Positions 53,268 to 62,893 of a DNA stretch of 64,000 bases are shown one piece after another. Under the pieces are notes generated by a model that worked only from the letters and a program-made list of their open reading frames with translations, was not told the origin of the DNA and searched no databases. Position 1 is the first letter of the stretch; every line of letters begins with the position of its first letter. A program made the position numbers and the translations under genes. Source of the stretch: Actinomycetota bacterium (GTDB lineage: Bacteria > Actinomycetota > Acidimicrobiia > Acidimicrobiales > Iamiaceae); assembly GCA_016185275.1 (NCBI GenBank), contig JACPNX010000002.1:62001-126000 (forward strand), given 5' to 3'.

Positions 53268-54644
53268 TCAGACCGCCGCCGGCTGGGGACCGCCGGCCTG
53301 GGCGCCACCGGCCATGCGCCGGAACAGCGTGATCTTGTCCTCGCCGACCCGATCGCGCTTCTCGGCGTCGTCGATCCCGAGCCCTTCCTCCGGAGCCAGG
53401 CACAGCACGCCGACCTTCCCCTCGGCCTCGTTGCGGTGCACCGACAGCGCGGCCACACCGGTCTCCTCCAGCGGGTACACGCGCGAGAGCACCGGCTGGA
53501 TCTTGCCCTCGCCGATCAGCCGGTTGGCCTCCCAGGCCTCCCGGTAGTTGGCGAAGTGCGACGACACGATCCGCTTCAGCTTCATCCAGAGGTGGCGGTT
53601 GTCGTACTCGATCATGTAGCCGCTGGTGGCCGCGCAGGTCACGATCGTGCCGCCGCGCGCCGCCACGAAGACCGATGCGCCCATGGTCGACCGGCCCGGG
53701 TGCTCGAACACGATCTCGGGGTCACGGCCGAGCAGGGCGCGCACGTCCTTGCCGAGACGGCGCCACTCGGCCTCGTCCTGGGTGTGCTCGTCCTTCCAGA
53801 ACCGGTAGCCCTTCTCCTTGCGGTCGATGACGTGCTCACAGCCCATGGCCCGCAACAGCTCGGCCCGCTCGGGTGAGGACACGACCCCGACCGGCGTGCC
53901 GCCACCGTTGAGCACGTACTGGACGGCGTAGGCGCCGATGCCACCGGTGGCTCCCCACACCAGCACCCCGTCGCCCTGCTTCATGCCGGCCGCGTGCCGG
54001 CTCACGATCATGCGGTACGACGTCGAGTTGCACAGCGCGTTGCAGGCAGCCTCCTCCCAGGTGAGGTGCGTGGGCTTCGGCATGAGCTGGTTGGCCTTCA
54101 CCAGGGCGAGGTCGGCCAGACCGCCGAAGTTGGTCTCGAACCCCCAGATCCGCTGGTTGGCGGCGAGCATGGAGTCGTCGTGGGCCGTGGGGTCCTGGTC
54201 GTCCACGTGGTTGCAGTGGATCGTGACCCGATCGCCCGCCTTCCAGTTGCGCACGGCGGACCCGACCCGCACGACCACGCCCGAGGCGTCGGAGCCGACG
54301 ATGTGGTACGGCAGCGCGTGGCGCGCCCCCCACACGGACTCCCGCCCGAGCCGGTCGAGGAAGCCGAACGTCGGCAGCGGCTCGAAGATCGAGGTCCACA
54401 CCGTGTTGAAGTTGATGGCCGAGGCCATGACCGCCACGTAGGCCTCGTCGGGCGCCAGCTCGGGCACCGGTACCTGGTCGATGTGGAGCGACTTGCTCGG
54501 GTCCTTGTCCTCCGACGCCACCCCGTCCCACATGTCGACCTCGTCGCGCTTCACGAAGGCGGCGCGGTACGACTCGGGGAGCGGCAGGTTGGCCAGGTCG
54601 TTCCCACTGGCCCCGGCTTGGATGGCGTCGAGGATCTCCTGCAT
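53268..54644 (-). CDS. ccrA: Crotonyl-CoA carboxylase/reductase
   Basis: A 458-residue enzyme of the NADPH-dependent MDR superfamily that reductively carboxylates crotonyl-CoA to ethylmalonyl-CoA. The N-terminal AFVKRDEVDMW and DKDPSKSLHIDQVPVPELAP, SDASGVVVRVG, CNALCNSTSYRMI, GDGVLVWGATGGIGAYAVQ (NADPH fold) and FWKDEHTQDEAEWRRLGKD all match Ccr. TAGGGT on the reverse strand lies six bases before ATG 54644, so the message is leaderless. This gene defines the ethylmalonyl-CoA pathway. Confidence 0.96.
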   Translation of the reverse strand: MQEILDAIQAGASGNDLANLPLPESYRAAFVKRDEVDMWDGVASEDKDPSKSLHIDQVPVPELAPDEAYVAVMASAINFNTVWTSIFEPLPTFGFLDRLGRESVWGARHALPYHIVGSDASGVVVRVGSAVRNWKAGDRVTIHCNHVDDQDPTAHDDSMLAANQRIWGFETNFGGLADLALVKANQLMPKPTHLTWEEAACNALCNSTSYRMIVSRHAAGMKQGDGVLVWGATGGIGAYAVQYVLNGGGTPVGVVSSPERAELLRAMGCEHVIDRKEKGYRFWKDEHTQDEAEWRRLGKDVRALLGRDPEIVFEHPGRSTMGASVFVAARGGTIVTCAATSGYMIEYDNRHLWMKLKRIVSSHFANYREAWEANRLIGEGKIQPVLSRVYPLEETGVAALSVHRNEAEGKVGVLCLAPEEGLGIDDAEKRDRVGEDKITLFRRMAGGAQAGGPQPAAV

Positions 54645-54650
54645 GGCCGA

Positions 54651-54656
54651 ACCCTA
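54651..54656 (-). promoter_or_regulatory. Leaderless -10 box TAGGGT of ccrA
   Basis: On the reverse strand TAGGGT is followed by six bases and the ccrA ATG. Confidence 0.55.
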
Positions 54657-54796
54657 GGCAGCGCTCGGTGGGCGGCTCCAACGCACGCGGCACGACGCAC
54701 GGCCGCACCTGTCCGCGACCGCCGCCTTTTCCCGTCGCAGAGGACGGTCGGTACGCTTCGCAACACCCACATCGACCATCTCGGGGGACGCCAGAC

Positions 54797-55833
54797 ATGC
54801 CCGGAACCGTTCTCGTCGCAGGGGCCCGCACGCCGATCGGCAAGCTGTCCGGCGCGTTCGCCTCGTTCGCCGCCGTGGACCTCGGCGGGTTCGCCATCCA
54901 GGCCGCGCTGGCCCGGGCCGGCGTGTCGCCTGAGGACGTCGACTACGTGATCATGGGTCAGGTCCTCCAGGCCGGCACCGGCCAGATCACCGCCCGCCAA
55001 GCAGCCGTCAAGGCCGGCATCCCCATGTCGGTGCCGGCCACGACGGTCAACAAGGTGTGCCTGTCCGGGCTCAACGCCATCTACCTCGCGCAGCGGATGA
55101 TCGAGGCGGGCGACGCGGAGATCGTCGTGGCCGGGGGCATGGAGTCGATGACGAACGCGCCGTACCTGCTCCCCGGCGCCCGCGCCGGCTACCGCGCCGG
55201 CGACAAGACCGTCGTCGACTCGATGATGTACGACGGCCTCTTCTGCGCCTTCGACCAGTGCGCGATGGGCGCGGGAACCCGATGGTGGTCACGCACGACG
55301 AGGGCGTTCGGGGTGACACGACCGCGGAGAGCCTCGGCAGCCTCAAGCCCGCGTTCGACAAGGCGGGCAACATCACGGCCGGCAACGCCAGCCAGATCTC
55401 GGACGGCGCGGCTGCGGTCGTGGTGATGAGTCGCGAGAAGGCCGAGCAGCTCGGCCGGACGCCGCTCGGCGAGATCCTCGGCTACGGCCAGGTGGCCGGT
55501 CCGGACCCGTCGCTGCTGACCCAGCCGTCCCGGGCCATCAGGCAGGCGCTCGGCAAGGCGGGCAAGGACGTTGCCGAGGTCGACCTGTTCGAGCTCAACG
55601 AGGCCTTCGCCGCCGTCGGGATCGCCTCCATGCAGGACCTCGGGATCTCCGACGACGTCGTGAACGTCAACGGCGGTGCCATCGCGCTCGGCCATCCGGT
55701 CGGCATGTCGGGCACTCGCGTCGCGCTCACCATGCTGCTCGAGCTCCAGCGGCGGGGCGGCGGCGTCGGCGCGGCCGCGCTGTGCGGCGGCGGCGGCCAG
55801 GGCGATGCCATCATCCTGCGCACGCTGCGCTGA
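54797..55833 (+). pseudogene. Acetyl-CoA acetyltransferase (thiolase), disrupted by an internal deletion
   Basis: The gene begins normally at ATG 54797 (VLVAGARTPIGKLSGAF) and includes the active-site cysteine in [11 protein letters not shown]. The reading continues to [11 protein letters not shown] near 55276, then the matching remainder ([20 protein letters not shown]) lies in another frame, ending with [14 protein letters not shown] and CGGGGQGDA, all catalytic. About 50 residues between GAG and the NPMVV stretch are missing (total 1037 bases against about 1190 in the family), and the join shifts frame. It is either a real deletion or a sequence error. Confidence 0.85.
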
Positions 55834-55877
55834 GCACGCAGGCACGCAGGCACGCGCAGGCTGACGGGACCGCAGCG

Positions 55878-55914
55878 GGCGCGCGCCCGCCCGGATGGCG
55901 CCCGGGCGCGCGCC
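55878..55914. terminator. Perfect 12-bp hairpin between convergent genes
   Basis: GGCGCGCGCCCG (55878-55889) pairs with CGGGCGCGCGCC (55903-55914) around a 13-base loop in the 134-base gap between the thiolase and the 55968 gene. It could terminate transcription from both sides. Confidence 0.55.
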
Positions 55915-55967
55915 GCGCCGCGCCGCGCCGGCCGACGGCGTGCCCCGTCTCCCGCGAGACGAGCGCG

Positions 55968-57494
55968 CTAGTCGCCGCTGAGCGCGAAGCCGATGCACCG
56001 CTCGAAGGCGCGCTCCGCTTGCTGGCGGTTGGCATCGAGGCCCGGGCGGGCCACGCCGCAGTCCTTCCAGAACTGGTCGCCGTACATCAGCCAGATGTCA
56101 CCGGTCATGAACCGCAGCCACCGTTCGGCGGCCGCTTCGTCAACGCTGCCGACTGCGGCACGAACCGTCTGGAGGATGGTCGACGACGGATCCACGTACC
56201 AACGACCGTCCCGGGCCACGACCGCGACCTCGGGCGACAGCAGCTTGCCGTAGACGGGCCAGAAGGGGTCGACATCGAGCGCCGCGCTCCCGTTGTCCTC
56301 CTGACAGGTGCTGATGACCGCGGGCCGCAGCACGTCGCCTGACCCGTCGGGGGCGGCGAAGCGCGAGGTGGAGCGCATGCATCGCCCGTCCCAGGTGTAC
56401 GTCGCGGTGTCGAGTCCGTCCTCGGAACGGCTTTCCACGATGACCTCGAATCCGCTCGCCCGCACGACCGCGGTCGTAGCCGAACGTTGGTCCGCAGCCA
56501 GGTCGAGGCGCTTCACGGTCACGGTCGGCGAAGTGCCGGCGTCGACCATTGCAGCCAGGCGGCTGCCGTACGCCTGCCAGACCCAACCCGATCTCGGATC
56601 GAGCAGCCCGATGGACCGCTCGATGTCGAACCGGCTGAGCGCGTCCACGAGCTGGCGCACGGCCTCCTCCGGCGACGCCGCGCCGATCGCCGGTGTCGGG
56701 TTGCCGAGGGTGCGGACCGACCGCGACGAATCGCCGCCGTCGGCCACCAACTGGAGGATCGAGCCGGTGATGCTCACGTACCAGCCGTCGGCCTCCCGAG
56801 CGGCGACGAGCCGCCCGCCCCGCAGGTCGTTGTCGCCGGTCGCCCGCCGGGGGCCGGTCTGGCGATCGAGGATCCGCTGCACCACCGGACCGAACGGCGC
56901 CTGGTTGGCGTCGCCCGTGAGCACGAGGCGTCCACCGGTCAGGTCGACGACCGCCAGATCGGTCGTGATCGCGGTCGAGCGGGTGGTGAGCCCGGTGACC
57001 GTGGCGGTCACGCCCCTGGCGTCGGCCAGGCTGGCCTTCTCGTCGAGGACCCGGATGGTCTTGAGCCGGTCGACTACCTGCTCGCTGGCCCTACGGAGCG
57101 CGTCACGCTCGCTCGGCGGCAGCGCCTCCATCACCCCGAGGACGTCCGCCCGGTCGATGGCCGCGAACAGGCGCTTGACCGCCGCCTCCGGCGACCCGGC
57201 GCCCCCATCGCCCGACGTCAGGGTGACGATCCCGAACGCCGCGCCGCTCAGCGTCGCGACGAGAGCCACGGCGACGAGCAACATGCGCCCGGTGCGGCGA
57301 GGCCCGCGGGGCTTGACATACACGGACTCGACGGGGTATTCCGCCTCCCGGTCGAGCCCAAGCCCCGCCGCAAGCGGAGGCATCCCGCTGCTGCTCGGAG
57401 GTGACGGCGGCGCCGGCGGCCCCGGCGGCCAGGACGACCACCGCTCCATCGCCTCGTCTCGCCCCCGCAGAGGGCCAAGGTCCTCGCCGCTCAC
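55968..57494 (-). CDS. Membrane-anchored extracytoplasmic protein of unknown function
   Basis: A 508-residue protein from GTG 57494. About 60 residues of a proline/glycine-rich cytoplasmic head lead to one transmembrane helix (MLLVAVALVATLSGAAFGIV) near residue 75. The external part has two similar modules of about 180 residues, each starting with SPEAAVKRLFAAIDRADV or SPEEAVRQLVDALSRFDI and describing an alpha-beta barrel-like (NTF2-like) unit. It ends with FERCIGFALSGD. Function unknown; a surface receptor or secreted-protein scaffold is possible. Confidence 0.65.
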   Translation of the reverse strand: MSGEDLGPLRGRDEAMERWSSWPPGPPAPPSPPSSSGMPPLAAGLGLDREAEYPVESVYVKPRGPRRTGRMLLVAVALVATLSGAAFGIVTLTSGDGGAGSPEAAVKRLFAAIDRADVLGVMEALPPSERDALRRASEQVVDRLKTIRVLDEKASLADARGVTATVTGLTTRSTAITTDLAVVDLTGGRLVLTGDANQAPFGPVVQRILDRQTGPRRATGDNDLRGGRLVAAREADGWYVSITGSILQLVADGGDSSRSVRTLGNPTPAIGAASPEEAVRQLVDALSRFDIERSIGLLDPRSGWVWQAYGSRLAAMVDAGTSPTVTVKRLDLAADQRSATTAVVRASGFEVIVESRSEDGLDTATYTWDGRCMRSTSRFAAPDGSGDVLRPAVISTCQEDNGSAALDVDPFWPVYGKLLSPEVAVVARDGRWYVDPSSTILQTVRAAVGSVDEAAAERWLRFMTGDIWLMYGDQFWKDCGVARPGLDANRQQAERAFERCIGFALSGD

Positions 57495-57550
57495 CGCATT
57501 TCCTCCCGGTCAGACCCGGGAGACCGCTCCCCCGCCCCGTCAGAGCACGA

Positions 57551-58084
57551 TCATCGCACGCGCGGCGGCGGCTGACCAGCGCTCAACGCACATGCGGCCT
57601 CACTGTCCGCGTGATCTATCGGCATCGACCTGCCCGGCTCAGCTCGGGAGAGGGCGAGCGCCGCCGCGCCGAGCTGGATCACTGCGGCTGCCAACCCGAC
57701 CCAGGCCCCCCAGGCGCGGTCGAGGCGGCCCACCCCGCTGACCGCCACGAGCGGGATCACCAACGCCGCTTGAGCGACGGCCAGCACCGCTGCGAGACGG
57801 CGCCGGTCGACGAGGGCGAGCAGCGCCACGACCGCCGAAGCGAACGGCACGAAGGCCCACGCGCCGCGGAACGCCACGAGTGCCGGGCCGTGGACCACGC
57901 CGATGCGGTCGGCCGAGCGAAGGAGGCCGTAGGCCGAGCGTGGGGCCGACCCGCTGCGAGCCCACGGCAGCGCTCCGCTGCCCGCGACCGCCGCAGCAGT
58001 CGCGACCAGCGTCCAGGCTGCCGCGCGCACCGGCACGGGCGGGTCCGGCCGTCGGAGAGCGCGGGCGCGGTCCGGCCGATCCAT
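57551..58084 (-). CDS. Four-helix membrane protein of unknown function
   Basis: A 177-residue protein from ATG 58084. Four hydrophobic helices are visible (WTLVATAAAVAGSGALP, GAWAFVPFASAVVALLALV, LAAVLAVAQAALVIPLVAV and WGAWVGLAAAVIQLGAAAL). There are no functional motifs. It is downstream of the 43-bp repeat cluster on the same strand. Confidence 0.6.
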   Translation of the reverse strand: MDRPDRARALRRPDPPVPVRAAAWTLVATAAAVAGSGALPWARSGSAPRSAYGLLRSADRIGVVHGPALVAFRGAWAFVPFASAVVALLALVDRRRLAAVLAVAQAALVIPLVAVSGVGRLDRAWGAWVGLAAAVIQLGAAALALSRAEPGRSMPIDHADSEAACALSAGQPPPRVR

Positions 58085-58120
58085 GCCGCCAGCATGGTCC
58101 ACGCCGCGACGGACCACGGA

Positions 58121-58252
58121 GCGGCCCGCGGTCCGGCCGGGATTCGGGCCACCTGGCCGCCGGGCGGCCCGCGGTCCGGCCGGGATTCGGGCCACCTGGC
58201 CGCCGGGCGGCACGCGGTCCGGCCGGGACTCGGGCCACCTGGCCGCCGGGCG
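58121..58252. repeat. Three tandem copies of a 43-bp repeat
   Basis: The unit gcggtccggccgggattcgg... recurs exactly every 43 bases (gcggtcc at 58128, 58171 and 58214). The period is not a multiple of three, so it is noncoding. It lies just upstream of the membrane-protein gene. Confidence 0.85.
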
Positions 58253-58352
58253 GCTGGCGGCTGGGCCGCCTGGCCGAGCGGTCGGTCCCAACCGGCGCCC
58301 GCCGCGGAGTTCGTCAGAGGTTGCACGGGCAGCAAAATTGGCTGGGGGCGCG

Positions 58353-58382
58353 TTGCAACGGCGGAGACGACGTGGGTAGGGT
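58353..58382 (+). promoter_or_regulatory. Promoter of a candidate structured RNA
   Basis: TTGCAA (58353-58358), an 18-base spacer and TAGGGT (58377-58382). This is the best -35/-10 pair in the window and faces the hairpins that follow. There is no protein gene directly downstream. Confidence 0.5.
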
Positions 58383-58388
58383 CTCGTG

Positions 58389-58521
58389 CATCCCTCCCAA
58401 CCGGACCACCCCCCTCCCGGTCCGGTTGAGAGATCGCCCGGGGTGACACGCTCCATGAACGGCGGGCCGGTCTGACCGCCCGCACCCGGCTCGCCGGGAG
58501 CGTGACACCCCGGGTTTCTTC
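58389..58521 (+). ncRNA. Candidate small structured RNA resembling the 6C class
   Basis: Two hairpins follow the promoter. The first has a perfect 9-bp stem (58399-58407 with 58419-58427) and an 11-base loop containing six consecutive cytosines (ACCCCCCTCCC). The second is closed by an 18-bp helix with one mismatch (58437-58454 with 58497-58514), contains further pairing (CGGCG with CGCCG, GCCGG with CCGGC), has a C-rich inner loop, and is followed by TTTCTTC, a terminator-like run. Predicted size is about 130 bases. Stem loops with six or more Cs define the actinobacterial 6C RNA, but identity is not proven. Confidence 0.55.
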
Positions 58522-58592
58522 GCGCCAAGGGGCCCTCCGCTGCGCAGAGGCCGGGAGCGTCGAGGACCCCTCCCGGCAGGCAGAGGCGTGCG

Positions 58593-59201
58593 TCAGGCGT
58601 CGACGTCCCGCCGACCTTCGAGCGCCCGCCCGAGGGTCAGCTCGTCGGCGTACTCGAGGTCGCCCCCCACCGGCAGGCCGCTGGCGATCCGAGTGGTCCG
58701 TACGCCGAGCGGCTTGAGCAGGCGGGCGAGGTACATGGCCGTGGTCTCGCCCTCGATGTTCGGGTTCGTGCACAGGATCACCTCGGTGATCCCCTCGGGC
58801 TCGAGGCGGGCGAACAGCTCACGAACGCGGAGCTGGTCCGGTCCGATGCCCTCGATCGGGCTGATGGCCCCGCCGAGCACGTGGTAGCGGCCCCGGAACT
58901 CCCCGGTGCGCTCCACGGCCACCAGGTCCCGGGGTTCTTCGACGACGCACACCACCGACGGATCTCGCCGGGCATCCTCACAGATGCCGCACAGGTCGCC
59001 CTCCGACACGTTGAAGCACCGCACGCACCACGCAACCCGCTCCTTGGCCTCAGCGATGGCTCGGGCCAAGCGCAGGGCATCGTCGCGGCCCAGCTTGAGG
59101 AGGTGGAAGGCGATGCGCTGGGCCGACTTGGGCCCGATGCCGGGCAGCCGGCCCAGCTCGTCGATGAGGTCCTGGACCGGACCGGCGTAGACGGCGGCCA
59201 C
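58593..59201 (-). CDS. recR: Recombination mediator RecR
   Basis: A 202-residue RecR. The N-terminal helix-hairpin-helix is [20 protein letters not shown]. The zinc finger is [16 protein letters not shown], and the Toprim domain has [12 protein letters not shown] and [16 protein letters not shown]. With RecO/RecF it loads RecA at gaps. The start GTG 59201 overlaps the ebfC stop by one base. Confidence 0.96.
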   Translation of the reverse strand: MAAVYAGPVQDLIDELGRLPGIGPKSAQRIAFHLLKLGRDDALRLARAIAEAKERVAWCVRCFNVSEGDLCGICEDARRDPSVVCVVEEPRDLVAVERTGEFRGRYHVLGGAISPIEGIGPDQLRVRELFARLEPEGITEVILCTNPNIEGETTAMYLARLLKPLGVRTTRIASGLPVGGDLEYADELTLGRALEGRRDVDA

Positions 59202-59688
59202 TAGCCCAGCAGACCGCCGAGGTCGGGGAGGTCCGGAAGCGGTGGACCCTGCGCGAGCATGGCTTCCTGGACGTCGGCGACCTTCTCCATGGCGTCGTGC
59301 AGGGCGGCCAGCACGAGGTCCTGGAGCATCTCCACGTCCGACGCGTCGACGGCGGAGGGATCGATGCGGACCGCAACGAACTCCATGGATCCCGTGACGT
59401 CGATCTCGACGGCCCGGCCGCCGGCGGCGCCGGTGACGAGCGTGGCCGCCGCCTCCTCCTCGGCGCGTGCCTGCGCCTCGGCGAGCTGCTCCTGGAGCTG
59501 GCTCGCCTGCTCCATCAGCGCGCCGAGGTCGAGGCCGCCCGATCCGATCAGCGCACCGATGTCGAGACCGGGCACGCCGCCCGGATCCCCAGCTCCGCCG
59601 GCGCCGACCCCCGCGGGGTCGACCACCTCGTCGGGCCGGTGCACCGCCGGAGGGCGCGACTGATCGGCATCACCTTGGCCATGGTCGG

Positions 59689-59692
<4 letters not shown>
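59201..59692 (-). CDS. ebfC: YbaB/EbfC nucleoid-associated protein with N-terminal extension
   Basis: A 163-residue protein whose C-terminal 110 residues are the YbaB fold ([21 protein letters not shown] and [18 protein letters not shown] then [17 protein letters not shown]). The first 50 residues are a Pro/Gly-rich extension not usual in this family. It starts at GTG 59692, overlapping the dnaX stop (GTGA), in the conserved order dnaX-ebfC-recR. Confidence 0.92.
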
Positions 59693-61740
<2,048 letters not shown>

Positions 61741-61747
61741 CGGGCGG

Positions 61748-61753
61748 AGCCTA
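61748..61753 (-). promoter_or_regulatory. Leaderless -10 box TAGGCT of dnaX
   Basis: On the reverse strand TAGGCT is followed by seven bases and the dnaX ATG. Confidence 0.55.
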
Positions 61754-61843
61754 CCGAGGCCGGACCGGTCCGGAGCCCGGCGCCCTGGCACCGCGGATGG
61801 TCCGCCGCGAGGGCCGGGCGCGAGCCCGCCCCCACTGGTGGCG

Positions 61844-61937
61844 GCCAGGCGATCTGCGGCACATCGCACGCTCCGCTGAGAGCTGCTGCCTCCCGGCCCT
61901 GACTCGGTTCACGGGGTGCGATCGCACAGGACCCGGC
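61844..61937 (-). ncRNA. ffs: Signal recognition particle RNA (4.5S-like)
   Basis: The reverse strand has the SRP core GTCAGGGCCGGGAGGCAGCAG with the internal-loop purines that bind Ffh, flanked by GTGAACC on the 5' side. Outer pairing ATCGCAC/GTGCGAT and GCCGGG/CCTGGC closes the hairpin. Ends are estimates. A TATCGT box (61966-61971) lies upstream. The place next to dnaX and a tRNA-Ser gene is the classical position of ffs. Confidence 0.8.
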
Positions 61938-61965
61938 CGCCCCGGCAGGGGCGGACCAGGCGGTC

Positions 61966-61975
61966 ACGATAGCCT
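61966..61975. promoter_or_regulatory. Overlapping divergent -10 boxes of ffs and tRNA-Ser
   Basis: On the reverse strand TATCGT (61966-61971) faces ffs; on the forward strand TAGCCT (61970-61975) faces the tRNA-Ser gene about 40 bases away. The two boxes share bases. Confidence 0.4.
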
Positions 61976-62015
61976 CTCCCGGTCGTCGCCACGCCTCGGC
62001 GCCGGCGTCGCACCA

Positions 62016-62102
62016 GGAGGGTTGCGAGAGCGGCCGAATCGGCACGCTTGGAAAGCGTGTGTGCTCGCAAGGGCACCGTGGGTTCGAATCCCACACCCTC
62101 CG
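62016..62102 (+). tRNA. tRNA-Ser (anticodon GGA)
   Basis: An 87-base class II tRNA. Acceptor arms GGAGGGT/ACCCTCC, anticodon loop CTTGGAAAG (GGA), long variable arm TGCTCGCAAGGGCA and T arm GGGTTCGAATCCC. Discriminator G. CCA is not encoded. Confidence 0.95.
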
Positions 62103-62188
62103 CTCGGCGAGGCGTCGGAGGAAGTCGACGAGCTCCGCGCGCCCGCCGCCGGAGCGGACGCGTTCCGCTCGCCCGCGGTGCGACGTCG

Positions 62189-62194
62189 TACGGT
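62189..62194 (+). promoter_or_regulatory. Leaderless -10 box TACGGT of tadA
   Basis: TACGGT is followed by eight bases and GTG 62203. Confidence 0.5.
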
Positions 62195-62202
62195 CCTGCG
62201 CG

Positions 62203-62673
62203 GTGAGCGCGTCCACCGAGCCGATCCGCGACCTCGACGCCATGGGGCTGGCACTTGAGGTGGCGAGGGCCGCGGGAGCAGCCGGTGACGTGCCCATCGG
62301 TGCGGTCGTCGTGGTCGACGGGCGGGTCGTCGCGCGGCGGGGCAACGAGCGCGAGCAGAGCGCCGATCCCACCGCCCATGCCGAGATCCTGGCGCTGCGC
62401 GACGCCGCTGCGGAGGTGGGCGACCGCCGCCTGGCCGGCGCCTCGCTGATCGTGACCCTCGAACCCTGCCCGATGTGTGCGGGCGCGGCATGGGCGGCCC
62501 AGGTCCGCCGCATCGTCTTCGGCGCGGCCGACCCCAAGGCCGGTGCCGTGGGTTCGCTGTACAACGTCGCGGTGGATCAGCGCCTCAACCACACGAGCGA
62601 GGTCGTCGCCGGCGTGCGGGCCGAGGAGTCGGCTGCGCTGCTCCGGGCCTTCTTCGCCAACCGCCGATCCTGA
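62203..62673 (+). CDS. tadA: tRNA-specific adenosine deaminase
   Basis: A 156-residue zinc deaminase that makes inosine at the wobble position of tRNA-Arg. The catalytic HAE is in DPTAHAEILALRDAA and the zinc cysteines in LEPCPMCAGAAW. GTG 62203 follows a TACGGT box and is preferred to ATG 62242. Its end is 54 bases before the second tRNA-Ser. The family also includes related deaminases, but size and context favour TadA. Confidence 0.92.
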   Translation: MSASTEPIRDLDAMGLALEVARAAGAAGDVPIGAVVVVDGRVVARRGNEREQSADPTAHAEILALRDAAAEVGDRRLAGASLIVTLEPCPMCAGAAWAAQVRRIVFGAADPKAGAVGSLYNVAVDQRLNHTSEVVAGVRAEESAALLRAFFANRRS

Positions 62674-62714
62674 GCGGCGCAGACCTCGGCGTTCGCGCCG
62701 CCGCGGCCGTCCAC

Positions 62715-62720
62715 TAACGT
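62715..62720 (+). promoter_or_regulatory. -10 box TAACGT of tRNA-Ser(CGA)
   Basis: TAACGT is seven bases before the mature 5' end. Confidence 0.5.
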
Positions 62721-62727
62721 CGCCGCC

Positions 62728-62814
62728 GGAGGGTTGCCAGAGCGGACGAATGGGACGGTCTCGAAAACCGTTGTGGTCGCAAGGCCACCGAGGGTTCGAA
62801 TCCCTCACCCTCCG
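62728..62814 (+). tRNA. tRNA-Ser (anticodon CGA)
   Basis: An 87-base class II tRNA with the same acceptor arms (GGAGGGT/ACCCTCC) as the GGA isoacceptor 625 bases upstream, anticodon loop TCTCGAAAA (CGA) and T arm GGGTTCGAATCCC. The two are recent paralogues. Confidence 0.95.
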
Positions 62815-62893
62815 CTCCCGTCGCCCCTGAGCGAACGGCCCAACCGGTCGCAGCAGCGCCGATGCGCTCGGGCCCCCGTAGCCTGAGCCCGCC

